Below the pieces are notes generated by a model, which saw only the letters and a program-made list of their open reading frames with translations, made no database searches and had not been told where the DNA came from. Positions 7,955 to 15,227 of a stretch of DNA of 64,000 nt are shown piece by piece. A program made the position numbers and the translations under genes. The DNA is from Luteimonas saliphila (lineage in GTDB: Bacteria > Pseudomonadota > Gammaproteobacteria > Xanthomonadales > Xanthomonadaceae), in the NCBI RefSeq assembly GCF_016774335.1, contig NZ_JAETWA010000031.1, positions 1-64,000 of the forward strand, written 5' to 3'. Numbering within the stretch: position 1 is the stretch's first letter; the number at the start of each line of letters is the position of its first letter.

Positions 7955-8713
7955 CTAGCGGCAGATGCGCGCGGGTCCGCGGTCGAAATGGAAGTGGTCC
8001 GCATGCGCGGCGTTGTAGTCCGGGCCCAAGACCGCATCGAACCAGTCGCAGGCGCCATCGCGGGCCGCGCGCAGGAACGACGCTTCGGCCGACACCTCGG
8101 GGGCTCCGGGCGGCGCTGTCGCGATCGAGCCGGCCTCGTTCGCCTGCCAGTCGCCGAGCACGCGAATCCGGCGTCCGTCCTCGAATACGAAGCCGGCGAT
8201 GTCGAAGGCGTCGGCGGTCGCGTGCTGGCTGCGGCGTCCGCCCTCCCGGCCGTAGAGGTTGCGGCAGGAATACGAGCCGAAGTGCTCGATCCTCGAGACC
8301 CTACCGCCCATGTGCGCCTGCGCCGCCTGCTGCAGCGCGTGCCGCTCCCACATCGCCAGCGAAAGCGCCGCCCGGCAGCTCAGCGTGAACGCTTCGCCCA
8401 CCGCCACGCTGGTGCGCGTGATGCGCACCGCGTTGTCGAAGCCGCAGCCGGGTCCCGTGCTGCGGTCCTCGACCGGCTGCAGGCGCAGCACGGCCTGCGC
8501 CAGCGCGTCCCGGCAGGCGACACGGTCGGCAGAGGTGCGGTCGAGCTTGAAGCGGGTCAGCAGGTTCGGGGCGTCGTCGATGCGCAGCGGCGCCCAGGGA
8601 TTCCACCGGTCGGGGATCCGGATCGCGTCGGACGACAACGTCCACGCCAGCAGTGCGATCAGCAGCAGGAACAGCAATCCGCCGTAGCGGCGGCGTGGCG
8701 GGGCCGTGGACAT
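7955..8713 (-). CDS. Extensin-like C-terminal domain protein, membrane-anchored
   Basis: A 252-residue protein with one N-terminal transmembrane helix (about residues 11-27) and an extensin-like C-terminal domain. It keeps a set of residues resembling the zinc site of M15/LAS-type peptidoglycan carboxypeptidases: SQHATADAFDIAGF and HADHFHFDRG. This suggests a periplasmic metallopeptidase-like fold acting on cell wall, although activity for this family is little studied. Several Cys could form disulphides. MSTAPPRRR at 8713 is chosen as the start because sequence further upstream looks non-coding. Confidence 0.87.
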   Translation of the reverse strand: MSTAPPRRRYGGLLFLLLIALLAWTLSSDAIRIPDRWNPWAPLRIDDAPNLLTRFKLDRTSADRVACRDALAQAVLRLQPVEDRSTGPGCGFDNAVRITRTSVAVGEAFTLSCRAALSLAMWERHALQQAAQAHMGGRVSRIEHFGSYSCRNLYGREGGRRSQHATADAFDIAGFVFEDGRRIRVLGDWQANEAGSIATAPPGAPEVSAEASFLRAARDGACDWFDAVLGPDYNAAHADHFHFDRGPARICR

Positions 8714-8922
8714 GCGCCAGATGATCGCGCGCGCCCACACAAGCGTGCGTGAGGGACGCCGGTCTGCGACCGATGCATCGCACGCCCCAGCAGCCGATGC
8801 GCAATGCGCGCGGGCATGTCCGGGAACTGAACCGCACGCGCCGATGATGCGGTATTTCACCGGCGATTCGCAGCGCCTTCCCCAGCATGGGCCGCACCCG
8901 AACACGACCCGGAGGCCGCGGC

Positions 8923-9291
8923 ATGAACATCAGACCGATCCACGCGATCGCCACTGCGACGCTGGCGCTCGCCACCATGGGTGCCGCCCAGGCACAGACT
9001 TACGGCGAGCAGGACGAAGGCCGTCGTTTCAGCGATGGAAGCCGCGTGGTCTGCGAGGACGTCGAAGTCGAGCGCGGCAGCAAGGACCCCAACCGCATCG
9101 CCGGTACCGCGGCAGGCGCGGTGATCGGCGGTGTCGTCGGCAGCCAGATCGGCAGCGGCAAGGGACGCGACCTGGCGACGGTGGGCGGCGCGATCGCCGG
9201 TGGTGCCGTTGGCCGCAAGGTGCAGGGCGATCGGCAGGAAGCGCGCGGCGATCGCGTCGTCGAACGACGCTGCGAGCGCGTCTGGCGCTGA
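8923..9291 (+). CDS. Glycine-zipper 2TM surface-antigen-like protein
   Basis: A 122-residue exported protein. The signal peptide ends near AQAQ (residue 25). The mature part carries a glycine-zipper 2TM domain (GTAAGAVIGGVVGSQIGSGKGR then GGAIAGGAVGRK), as in the Rickettsia 17 kDa antigen and SlyB, which associate with the outer membrane. There is no lipobox Cys, unlike SlyB. A Cys pair at about 44 and 118 may form a disulphide. ATG 8923 has a ggaggccgcgg ribosome site. Confidence 0.85.
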   Translation: MNIRPIHAIATATLALATMGAAQAQTYGEQDEGRRFSDGSRVVCEDVEVERGSKDPNRIAGTAAGAVIGGVVGSQIGSGKGRDLATVGGAIAGGAVGRKVQGDRQEARGDRVVERRCERVWR

Positions 9292-9308
9292 AGCCCGCTC
9301 GCAACCCG

Positions 9309-9339
9309 TGGCGGCGGCTTTGGGCATGTTCCGCCGCCA
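9309..9339 (+). terminator. Hairpin after the glycine-zipper gene
   Basis: A 9-bp stem, tggcggcgg (9309-9317) with ccgccgcca (9331-9339), lies 18 bases after the stop codon. No T-run follows. Confidence 0.4.
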
Positions 9340-9393
9340 GGTGAGCTGCAGAACACCAGATCCGTTCGTCAGCTAGACAGCGTCTGAAATAAA

Positions 9394-9505
9394 TGTCATT
9401 TCGAGCGCAGCGAGAAGCGCTTCACAACAGCGAAGCCGGTCAAGCCATGCGCTTGATTTCCCTGCGCTTGATTTCCCCTAGATTCTCACTGCGTTCGGAA
9501 TGACA
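9394..9505. repeat. MITE-like element with 20-bp terminal inverted repeats
   Basis: The left end tgtcatttcgagcgcagcga (9394-9413) is the near-perfect inverse of the right end tcactgcgttcggaatgaca (9486-9505), with 17 of 20 positions matching. The 112-bp unit codes for nothing and is less GC-rich than its surroundings. It contains a 15-bp tandem duplication (tgcgcttgatttccc at 9448-9462 and 9463-9477). The ends match the dispersed tgtcattccgagcg-type repeats found in many proteobacterial genomes. Confidence 0.65.
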
Positions 9506-9574
9506 ATCCCGCCTTGTTCAGGTCCTCCCTGCAGCCTGCAGGGCGGCACTGCAGGTCCTTGTTGGCGGGGTCGC

Positions 9575-10723
9575 CTACGCCGTCCGCGCCTTCCACGCCT
9601 TGAGCAGTTCCGCCTCGCGCTCGCGGCTGATGCCGGCTTCGAGTTTCGCCTGGCGCTCCGGGGGCAGGCTTCGGAACCACGCCAGCAGGTCTTCGACCGT
9701 GGTGGCGAGCGGGCGGAACGTAAGCCCCGCGGCGATCGCGCGTGTGTTGTCGACCGCACCGTAGCCGCCATAGGTCGCATGGGTGCGCGATACCCAGATC
9801 GGCAGGCCCACCTGCTGCTCTTCCAGGAAATCGGCCGGCACGTGCGTGAAGGCGACCGGGCCGCCCGTGACGGCATGGCAGCCATGCACCATCGCGTCGG
9901 TACTCAGCGCATAGTCGGGGCCGCAGGCATTGAAGGTGCCCGTCGTGCCCGCCTCGGCCAGGCGGATCATCCACTCGCCCAGGTCGCGGCCGTCGATGAT
10001 CTGTACCGGATCGCGACCGTCGCCCGGCACCAGCACCTCGCCGCCCTGGGCGATGCGGTGCGGCCAGTAGGTGAAGCGGTCGGTGTCGTCGCGCGGGCCG
10101 ACGATGTAGCCCGGACGCACGATGGTGGTGCGCGGGCCGAACTGGCGGCGCGCCTCGGCCTCGCTCAGTGCCTTGAGCGGACCGTAGAGGTTGGCGATGT
10201 CGGCCATCAGGCTTTCGCGCGTCTCGGCCATCGCGTCGGCGCCGCGGTACGGCGCGAGCGGTGCATCCTCGGCGATGCCGGCCTTCGAGCCATCGGCATA
10301 GACCGAGATGGTCGAGATGAAGAGGTAGTGCCCGACGTTGTCCTTCAGCACCTGGCCCGCGTCGCGCACCCAGAACGGCAGCGAGGTGGGGTTGTCGATG
10401 CAGACATCCCACTTGCGGCCCGCCAGCGCGGAAAGGTCGCCGGTGTTGCGGTCGCCGTGCAGCTGTTCCACCTCGCCCGGCCATTCGGGCGACGGGCGCT
10501 TGCCGCGGTTGAACAGCGTCACCTGGTGGCCGCGGGCCAGCGCGTACTGCACCTGGAACGGGCCGGTGAAGCCGGTGCCGCCGAGGATCAGGATCTTCAG
10601 CGGGCGCTGCGCGCGTTCGATCGCGGTCGAGGCGGTCGGCGACGCGTTGGCGATCGCGGGCAACACGGTGGACGCGGCGGCGAGCGCGCCGAGCTTGAAC
10701 AGGTCGCGGCGGGAGGTGCGCAT
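9575..10723 (-). CDS. Tat-exported NAD-dependent epimerase/reductase-like protein
   Basis: A 382-residue extended short-chain dehydrogenase-like protein. The N-terminus carries a twin-arginine signal (TSRRDLFKLG then AALAAAS). The Rossmann motif GGTGFTG is at residues 48-54, and an active-site-like region LYGPLKALSE (YxxxK) is visible. Tat export would fit folding with its cofactor in the cytoplasm before transport. The substrate is unknown. It is divergent from the BlaI/M56 pair and shares its intergenic region, including GTCTAGAC motifs. Confidence 0.88.
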   Translation of the reverse strand: MRTSRRDLFKLGALAAASTVLPAIANASPTASTAIERAQRPLKILILGGTGFTGPFQVQYALARGHQVTLFNRGKRPSPEWPGEVEQLHGDRNTGDLSALAGRKWDVCIDNPTSLPFWVRDAGQVLKDNVGHYLFISTISVYADGSKAGIAEDAPLAPYRGADAMAETRESLMADIANLYGPLKALSEAEARRQFGPRTTIVRPGYIVGPRDDTDRFTYWPHRIAQGGEVLVPGDGRDPVQIIDGRDLGEWMIRLAEAGTTGTFNACGPDYALSTDAMVHGCHAVTGGPVAFTHVPADFLEEQQVGLPIWVSRTHATYGGYGAVDNTRAIAAGLTFRPLATTVEDLLAWFRSLPPERQAKLEAGISREREAELLKAWKARTA

Positions 10724-10995
10724 GGTGGTGTTCCCCTTGATGTGCATGCGTTCTAGCACCCGCTGGAGGCGCCGGCCCATGCCGGAAGTCCGGGGGGCTG
10801 CGCTGCGGCCAGTCCCGGCATGGCCGTCGCGACCCAGGTCGCGGACGGCCAGCGCCCGCGCGGCCGGTGACATATCGCCCTTGGGTCCGTCTTCGGCGCG
10901 CTGCAACCGCTGGCGCGAAGGTCGCACCCGGGCGTCCCGTGCGTTGCAAGCCGCCAGAAACGGCAAGCCTGGAACGGCCAGATCCAGACCAAGTG

Positions 10996-11017
10996 GTCTA
11001 GACAAACCGTTCTAGAC
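10996..11017. promoter_or_regulatory. Candidate BlaI-type operator (paired TCTAGAC motifs)
   Basis: An 8-bp palindrome gtctagac (10996-11003) is followed by a one-mismatch copy ttctagac (11010-11017), 14 bp centre to centre. They lie 46 bp before the BlaI-like start codon, between it and the divergent epimerase gene. BlaI/MecI repressors bind such short dyads and usually control their own operon. That this site is theirs is inference. Confidence 0.45.
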
Positions 11018-11062
11018 GGGTTAGCGTGGCAATCGTCGCCCCCCACCGGACACAGGTCCCGC

Positions 11063-11449
11063 ATGGCCCGCAATCCACTCCCCAGACCCACCGCCGCGGA
11101 GCTAGACCTGCTGCGCCTGCTCTGGCGCCTGGGCCCGTCCACCGTCAAGCAGGTGCACGAGGCGCGCCTGCGCGAGCGCCCCGATGCGACCTACGCGACC
11201 GTACTGCGCTTGCTGCAGGTGATGCACGGCAAGGGCCTGCTCAGGCGCGACGAAAGCCAGCGCTCGCACGTCTATGCCGCGGCGCAGGCGCGTGGCCCGC
11301 TGCAGACGCGGTTGCTGGACGAACTGATCCACAAGGCCTTCGCCGGCTCCGGCAAGGACCTGGTGATGGCGGCCTTGCGCGGTGGCCGGGTCAGCGACGC
11401 CGAACGCGAGGAAATCCAGCGCTTCCTCGAGGAGACCCGGGATGAATGA
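11063..11449 (+). CDS. blaI: BlaI/MecI/CopY-family transcriptional repressor
   Basis: A 128-residue winged-helix repressor of the BlaI/MecI type. The N-terminal domain reads PRPTAAELDLLRLLWRLGPSTVKQVHEA then the recognition region TYATVLRLLQVMHGKGLLRRDE. The C-terminal half is the dimer domain, which in the family is cut by the partner protease to release DNA. The stop overlaps the start of the M56 protease gene by 8 bases, so the two are translationally coupled, the classic signal-transducing pair. No beta-lactamase gene is adjacent. Confidence 0.93.
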   Translation: MARNPLPRPTAAELDLLRLLWRLGPSTVKQVHEARLRERPDATYATVLRLLQVMHGKGLLRRDESQRSHVYAAAQARGPLQTRLLDELIHKAFAGSGKDLVMAALRGGRVSDAEREEIQRFLEETRDE

Positions 11450-13310
11450 GTTCGCCGCGCAGCTCGTGCCTGCGCTGGCCATGGCGTTGCTGCATTTCCT
11501 GTGGCAGGGCGCCCTGGTCGGCCTGCTGGCGTGGCTGGCGCTGGTCGCCCTGCGCGGCGCGCGCCCGCAGGTTCGCTATGGGGTGGCGTGTCTCGCCCTG
11601 CTGGCGTGCGCGGCTGTGCCGGCCTGGTACGTGTTCGACGCGATCGCCAACGCGCGCGCGCCGGCCCTGTCGCATGCGGCCATGACCGCGCAGGACGGCG
11701 GGACGTGGCGAATGGCGATGCCCCTGCCCGATGCGGGCCTGGCCGCGACCCCTGCCACGCTCTCCTGGATCGTGGCGCTCTGGGCGGCGGGATGCGCGCT
11801 GCTGTCGCTGCGCATGGCGATGGGACTGCTGTGGGTGCAGCGGCTGCGCGAAGGCGGTTCACCTGCCGCAACCGCCTGGCAGACGCGCATGGATGCCCTC
11901 GCCTCGCGCCTCGGCCTGCGACCGGTTCCGCTGCGCATCGTCGATGCGGGCGACAGCCCGGCGACCATGGGCTGGTGGCGCCCGGTCGTGCTGCTGCCCG
12001 CGGCGGTGCTCGCGCGCATGCCGGTCGATCTGCTCGAAGCGCTGCTCGCGCACGAACTCGCCCACGTACGCCGCCGCGACTACCTCGTCAACCTGCTGCA
12101 GGGCGTGGTCGAGGTCCTGTTGTTCTACCACCCGGTGGTGTGGTGGTTGTCGCACCGCATCCGCCAGGAGCGTGAGCTCGTCGCCGACGATCTCGCCGCG
12201 GCCGCCCTCGGCGATCCGCGCCGGATGGCGGTCGCGCTCGCCGAACTCGATCGCATCGCGATGCCGCGATCGTCTTTTCCCCTGGTCCAATTCGCGCAAG
12301 CCGCGCACGGAGGTCACCTCATGTCCCGCATCCGTCGACTGGTCCGTCCCGAACGCCGCAGCCCCGGCAGCCTGCTCGCGCTGCCGGTACTGGTCCTGCT
12401 GGCCACCGGTGCCGCGTTCTATGTCCACGCCGGCAAGGTGGATGCGCTGGCCACGACGCCCGCCTCGATCGCGCAGGCGGTCGCTGCCGCCGCGAGCCCA
12501 TCCCCCGCCCCGTTGCCCGCTCCCGCATCGGATCCGGCCGCGGCCACGGACGCGGCGCGCAGGACGAGCGCCCGCGCCGATCGCGAGGACGGATATGCGC
12601 TGGTCCGCGAGGGCGAGGACGGCTTCTCCATGTCCGGGCACGTCGCCGATGCCGACGCCATCGGCTTCGCGTCGCGCGCCATCGACGGCGATTTCCTGTG
12701 GTTCCGTCGCGACGGCAAGGCCTGGATCGTGAGTGACACCGACACCGTCGCCCGCGTCCGCGGCGCATGGCAGCCGATGGCACCGCTCCAGTCGCAGATG
12801 CGCATGCTCCAGGGCAGGATGCAGCCGCACAGCGACCGCATGCAGGCCCTGTCCGCCCGCATGCAGCCGTTGCAGGCGCAGGCCGGCACGGAGTCGGCCG
12901 AGATGCGGGCCGCGGGCGCGCAGATGCAGGTGCTTTCGAGCCGGATGCAGGACATCGCGCAGGAACAGGCCGCGCTCGCCCGGCGCATGCAGGCGGGCGA
13001 TCCGCAACGGCTCCAGTCGGAAATGGAAGCGCTCGATGCGCGCCAGCGGGCACTGCACCGGGAAATGGACCGGCACGCGTCGATCCTGGAGGCCGAGGGC
13101 CGCCGCATCGAGGCCAGCCACGCACCGATGCAGGCGCTGGCGCGCGAGATGGAGGCCGAAGCGGAGCCGATGGAGGCCATCGGCAAGGACATGGAAGCGT
13201 TGGGCGCGCGGATCGAACAGGCGGCGAAGGTGGCCGATGGAAAGATCCGCAGGATCATCGACGATGCCTGGGCACGCGGACTGGCGACGCCCGCGCCCAC
13301 CGCGCAGTAG
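11442..13310 (+). CDS. M56-family (BlaR1-like) membrane metallopeptidase with Met/Gln-rich C-terminus
   Basis: A 622-residue partner of the BlaI-like repressor. The N-terminal half has about four membrane helices. The zinc motif HELAH is at residues 204-208 within LLAHELAHVRRRDYL, and ERELVADDLA downstream should give the third ligand. After the last helix (near residue 315-330) there is no penicillin-binding sensor domain. Instead there is a long region from about residue 455 packed with Met, Gln, Arg and Glu in short repeats (QMRMLQGRMQP, MQALSARMQP and so on), probably a helical or coiled periplasmic region. The signal sensed is unknown. Confidence 0.88.
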   Translation: MNEFAAQLVPALAMALLHFLWQGALVGLLAWLALVALRGARPQVRYGVACLALLACAAVPAWYVFDAIANARAPALSHAAMTAQDGGTWRMAMPLPDAGLAATPATLSWIVALWAAGCALLSLRMAMGLLWVQRLREGGSPAATAWQTRMDALASRLGLRPVPLRIVDAGDSPATMGWWRPVVLLPAAVLARMPVDLLEALLAHELAHVRRRDYLVNLLQGVVEVLLFYHPVVWWLSHRIRQERELVADDLAAAALGDPRRMAVALAELDRIAMPRSSFPLVQFAQAAHGGHLMSRIRRLVRPERRSPGSLLALPVLVLLATGAAFYVHAGKVDALATTPASIAQAVAAAASPSPAPLPAPASDPAAATDAARRTSARADREDGYALVREGEDGFSMSGHVADADAIGFASRAIDGDFLWFRRDGKAWIVSDTDTVARVRGAWQPMAPLQSQMRMLQGRMQPHSDRMQALSARMQPLQAQAGTESAEMRAAGAQMQVLSSRMQDIAQEQAALARRMQAGDPQRLQSEMEALDARQRALHREMDRHASILEAEGRRIEASHAPMQALAREMEAEAEPMEAIGKDMEALGARIEQAAKVADGKIRRIIDDAWARGLATPAPTAQ

Positions 13311-13327
13311 ATCGCGCGAACGAAAAG

Positions 13328-13349
13328 CCGGCGGCCGGGTGGCCGCCGG
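13328..13349. terminator. Bidirectional hairpin between convergent genes
   Basis: A 9-bp perfect stem, ccggcggcc (13328-13336) with ggccgccgg (13341-13349) and loop gggt, lies between the converging M56 and RidA genes. Confidence 0.5.
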
Positions 13350-13361
13350 TCCGGCGGGGAC

Positions 13362-13706
13362 TCAGACGGCCGCGGTCACCACGATCTCGACCTTCCACTC
13401 CGGCCGCGCCAGCCTCGCCTCGACCGTCGCGCGCGACGGCGCATTGCCCGCGACCACCCAGGCGTCCCACGCGCGGTTCATGCCCGCGAAATCGGCGATG
13501 TCGGCCAGAAAGATCTGCGCGCGCAAGATCCGGGACTTGTCGCTGCCGGCCTGCGCCAGCAGCGCGTCGATCGCTTCGAGCACCTCCCGGGTCTGGGTCT
13601 CGATGTCGGCGCCATCGGTCTCGGGAACCTGGCCGGCGAGGTAGACCACGCCGTTGTGGATGCTGGCCTCGGACATGCGCGGGCCTGCGTCGATGCGCTG
13701 GATCAT
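13362..13706 (-). CDS. RidA-family protein (first of three)
   Basis: A 114-residue trimeric-type Rid protein. True RidA enzymes hydrolyse reactive enamines/imines made by PLP enzymes. The segment APSRATVEARLARPEWKVEIVV holds the Arg that corresponds to the catalytic Arg105 of RidA, so this copy may be active. ATG 13706 starts the fold at MIQRIDAGPR. It converges with the M56 gene across a hairpin. Two other Rid-family genes in this window lack the Arg at this site. Confidence 0.9.
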   Translation of the reverse strand: MIQRIDAGPRMSEASIHNGVVYLAGQVPETDGADIETQTREVLEAIDALLAQAGSDKSRILRAQIFLADIADFAGMNRAWDAWVVAGNAPSRATVEARLARPEWKVEIVVTAAV

Positions 13707-13973
13707 CGGAAGTTCCTGCGGAAAGGGAGCCGGCACGATAGGGCAATCGCGCGGACGCGTGAAGCAGGTCGAGGCCGGGCGGCGCAGACGCGCCGTGGTC
13801 GCCGTGTGGCTGTGAATGGCGCGCGGGCGCACGCTGCGACGGAATCGCCGGTGGCGATGCGGGCGGCGGTGCCTTTCCGGCGCCACGATATGCACCGCGT
13901 GGCAAGTGCATGACAGCCGCCAGCCGCCGCGCCATCCTGTGCGGCCCTCCCGGCGTCGACGGTCGACCGCTCC

Positions 13974-14294
13974 ATGCCCGAACTCGAACTGCGCGCCATG
14001 GTCCACCTGGTGCTGCACGCGGCGGTGCCGCTGGCGGTCGCCCGCCTGTTCTGGCCCGCGCAGTGGAAACGGGCAGCGCTGTGGATGCTGGCCGGCTGGG
14101 CGATCGACATCGACCACCTGCTGGCCGACCCGGTGTATGCGCCGGGTCGCTGCAGCATCGGCTTCCATCCGCTGCATACCTGGCCGGCGATCCTCGCCTA
14201 CGGTGCGCTGGCCATCCCGCGACGGACGCGCTGGTTCGGTACCGGGCTGCTGATCCACATCGCGCTGGACGCGATCGACTGCCTGCTGATGTGA
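13974..14294 (+). CDS. Small membrane protein, DUF6122-like
   Basis: A 106-residue membrane protein with three to four hydrophobic segments and conserved polar residues inside them: WAIDIDHLLADPVYAPGRC, FHPLHTW and GLLIHIALDAIDC. The His/Asp pattern resembles membrane-bound metal-dependent hydrolases and fits the DUF6122 group. The function is unknown. It ends 61 bp before the NAD-binding protein gene on the same strand. Confidence 0.78.
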   Translation: MPELELRAMVHLVLHAAVPLAVARLFWPAQWKRAALWMLAGWAIDIDHLLADPVYAPGRCSIGFHPLHTWPAILAYGALAIPRRTRWFGTGLLIHIALDAIDCLLM

Positions 14295-14355
14295 GATGTC
14301 GCGCAGGCCGGCCTTGCGCGATGATCGTGCCGGCGGCCACCCGGGAGACAAGCGC

Positions 14356-14985
14356 ATGCAACTGGTTCTCGTCGGCGCCACCGGCCTGGTCGGCCGCCAC
14401 GTGCTGGCGCTCGCACTCGCCGATGCCCGCGTGCGATCGGTGCTCGCACCCACGCGCACGCCCCTGCCGGCGCATCCGCGCCTGCGCGCGCCGACCGTCG
14501 ATTTCGACGACCTGCCGCAGACGCCGGGCTGGTGGCGCGCCGACGCCGTGGTCTGTGCCCTGGGCACCACGATGCGCGTCGCTGGCTCGCGCGAAGCCTT
14601 CCACCGGGTCGATCACGACTATCCGCTGGCCATCGCCCGCCTGGCCCATCGCGACGGCGTGCCCGGCTTCGTGCTCAATTCGGCGAAGGGCGCGCATCCG
14701 CGCGCGCCGTTCTTCTACTCGCGGACCAAGGGCGAGCTGGAGCAGTCGCTGTGCGCGATCGGCTTCGACTCGCTCACCTTCGTGCGCCCGGGCCTGATCG
14801 GTGGCGAACGTGCGCAGCCGCGCGCCGGCGAGCAATGGGCCGGACGGCTGCTCGCGGCCCTGCATCCGGTGTTGCCGCGAGGCTGGCGGATCAATCCGGC
14901 GGTCACGATCGCGGCGCAACTGCTGGAGGCGGCGATCGCGCGGCGTCCGGGCGTGCACGTGGTGGAATCCGGCGCGCTGACCTGA
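14356..14985 (+). CDS. NAD(P)-binding Rossmann-fold protein (NAD(P)H-binding/epimerase-like)
   Basis: A 209-residue atypical short-chain dehydrogenase-like protein. The N-terminus has the dinucleotide motif VGATGLVGRH. CALGTTMRVAGSREAFHRVDHDY and NSAKGAHPRAPFFYSRTKGELE match small nucleoside-diphosphate-sugar-epimerase-like oxidoreductases related to the HTATIP2 group. The FYSRTKGE motif supplies a YxxxK-type pair. The substrate is unknown. ATG 14356 follows a gggagacaagc ribosome site. Confidence 0.86.
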   Translation: MQLVLVGATGLVGRHVLALALADARVRSVLAPTRTPLPAHPRLRAPTVDFDDLPQTPGWWRADAVVCALGTTMRVAGSREAFHRVDHDYPLAIARLAHRDGVPGFVLNSAKGAHPRAPFFYSRTKGELEQSLCAIGFDSLTFVRPGLIGGERAQPRAGEQWAGRLLAALHPVLPRGWRINPAVTIAAQLLEAAIARRPGVHVVESGALT

Positions 14986-15189
14986 GTTCGAGGGCAGATA
15001 TCCGGCATCGCCGGGAACTCGCCAGGTGAGTTCCCTGGAGCAGTCGGCTTGTCGGCCCCTCGCCTCACGCCTGGCGAAATTTCCGGCCCCGTTCCGCTCC
15101 GCCGCACCCTCATCCGGCGCTTCGCGCCACCTTCTACCGGGGAAGAAGGGAAGGTGTCGCCGTCGCGATCTCGTGTCCACGACGCAATC

Positions 15190-15219
15190 CCGCCAGTCCG
15201 GCACCGACCGGACTGGCGG
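15190..15219. terminator. Strong hairpin terminator between convergent genes
   Basis: A perfect 12-bp stem, ccgccagtccgg (15190-15201) with ccggactggcgg (15208-15219) and a 6-base loop, lies 8 bases past the stop of the M13 peptidase gene on the minus strand. Confidence 0.6.
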
Positions 15220-15227
15220 CATGCGCG

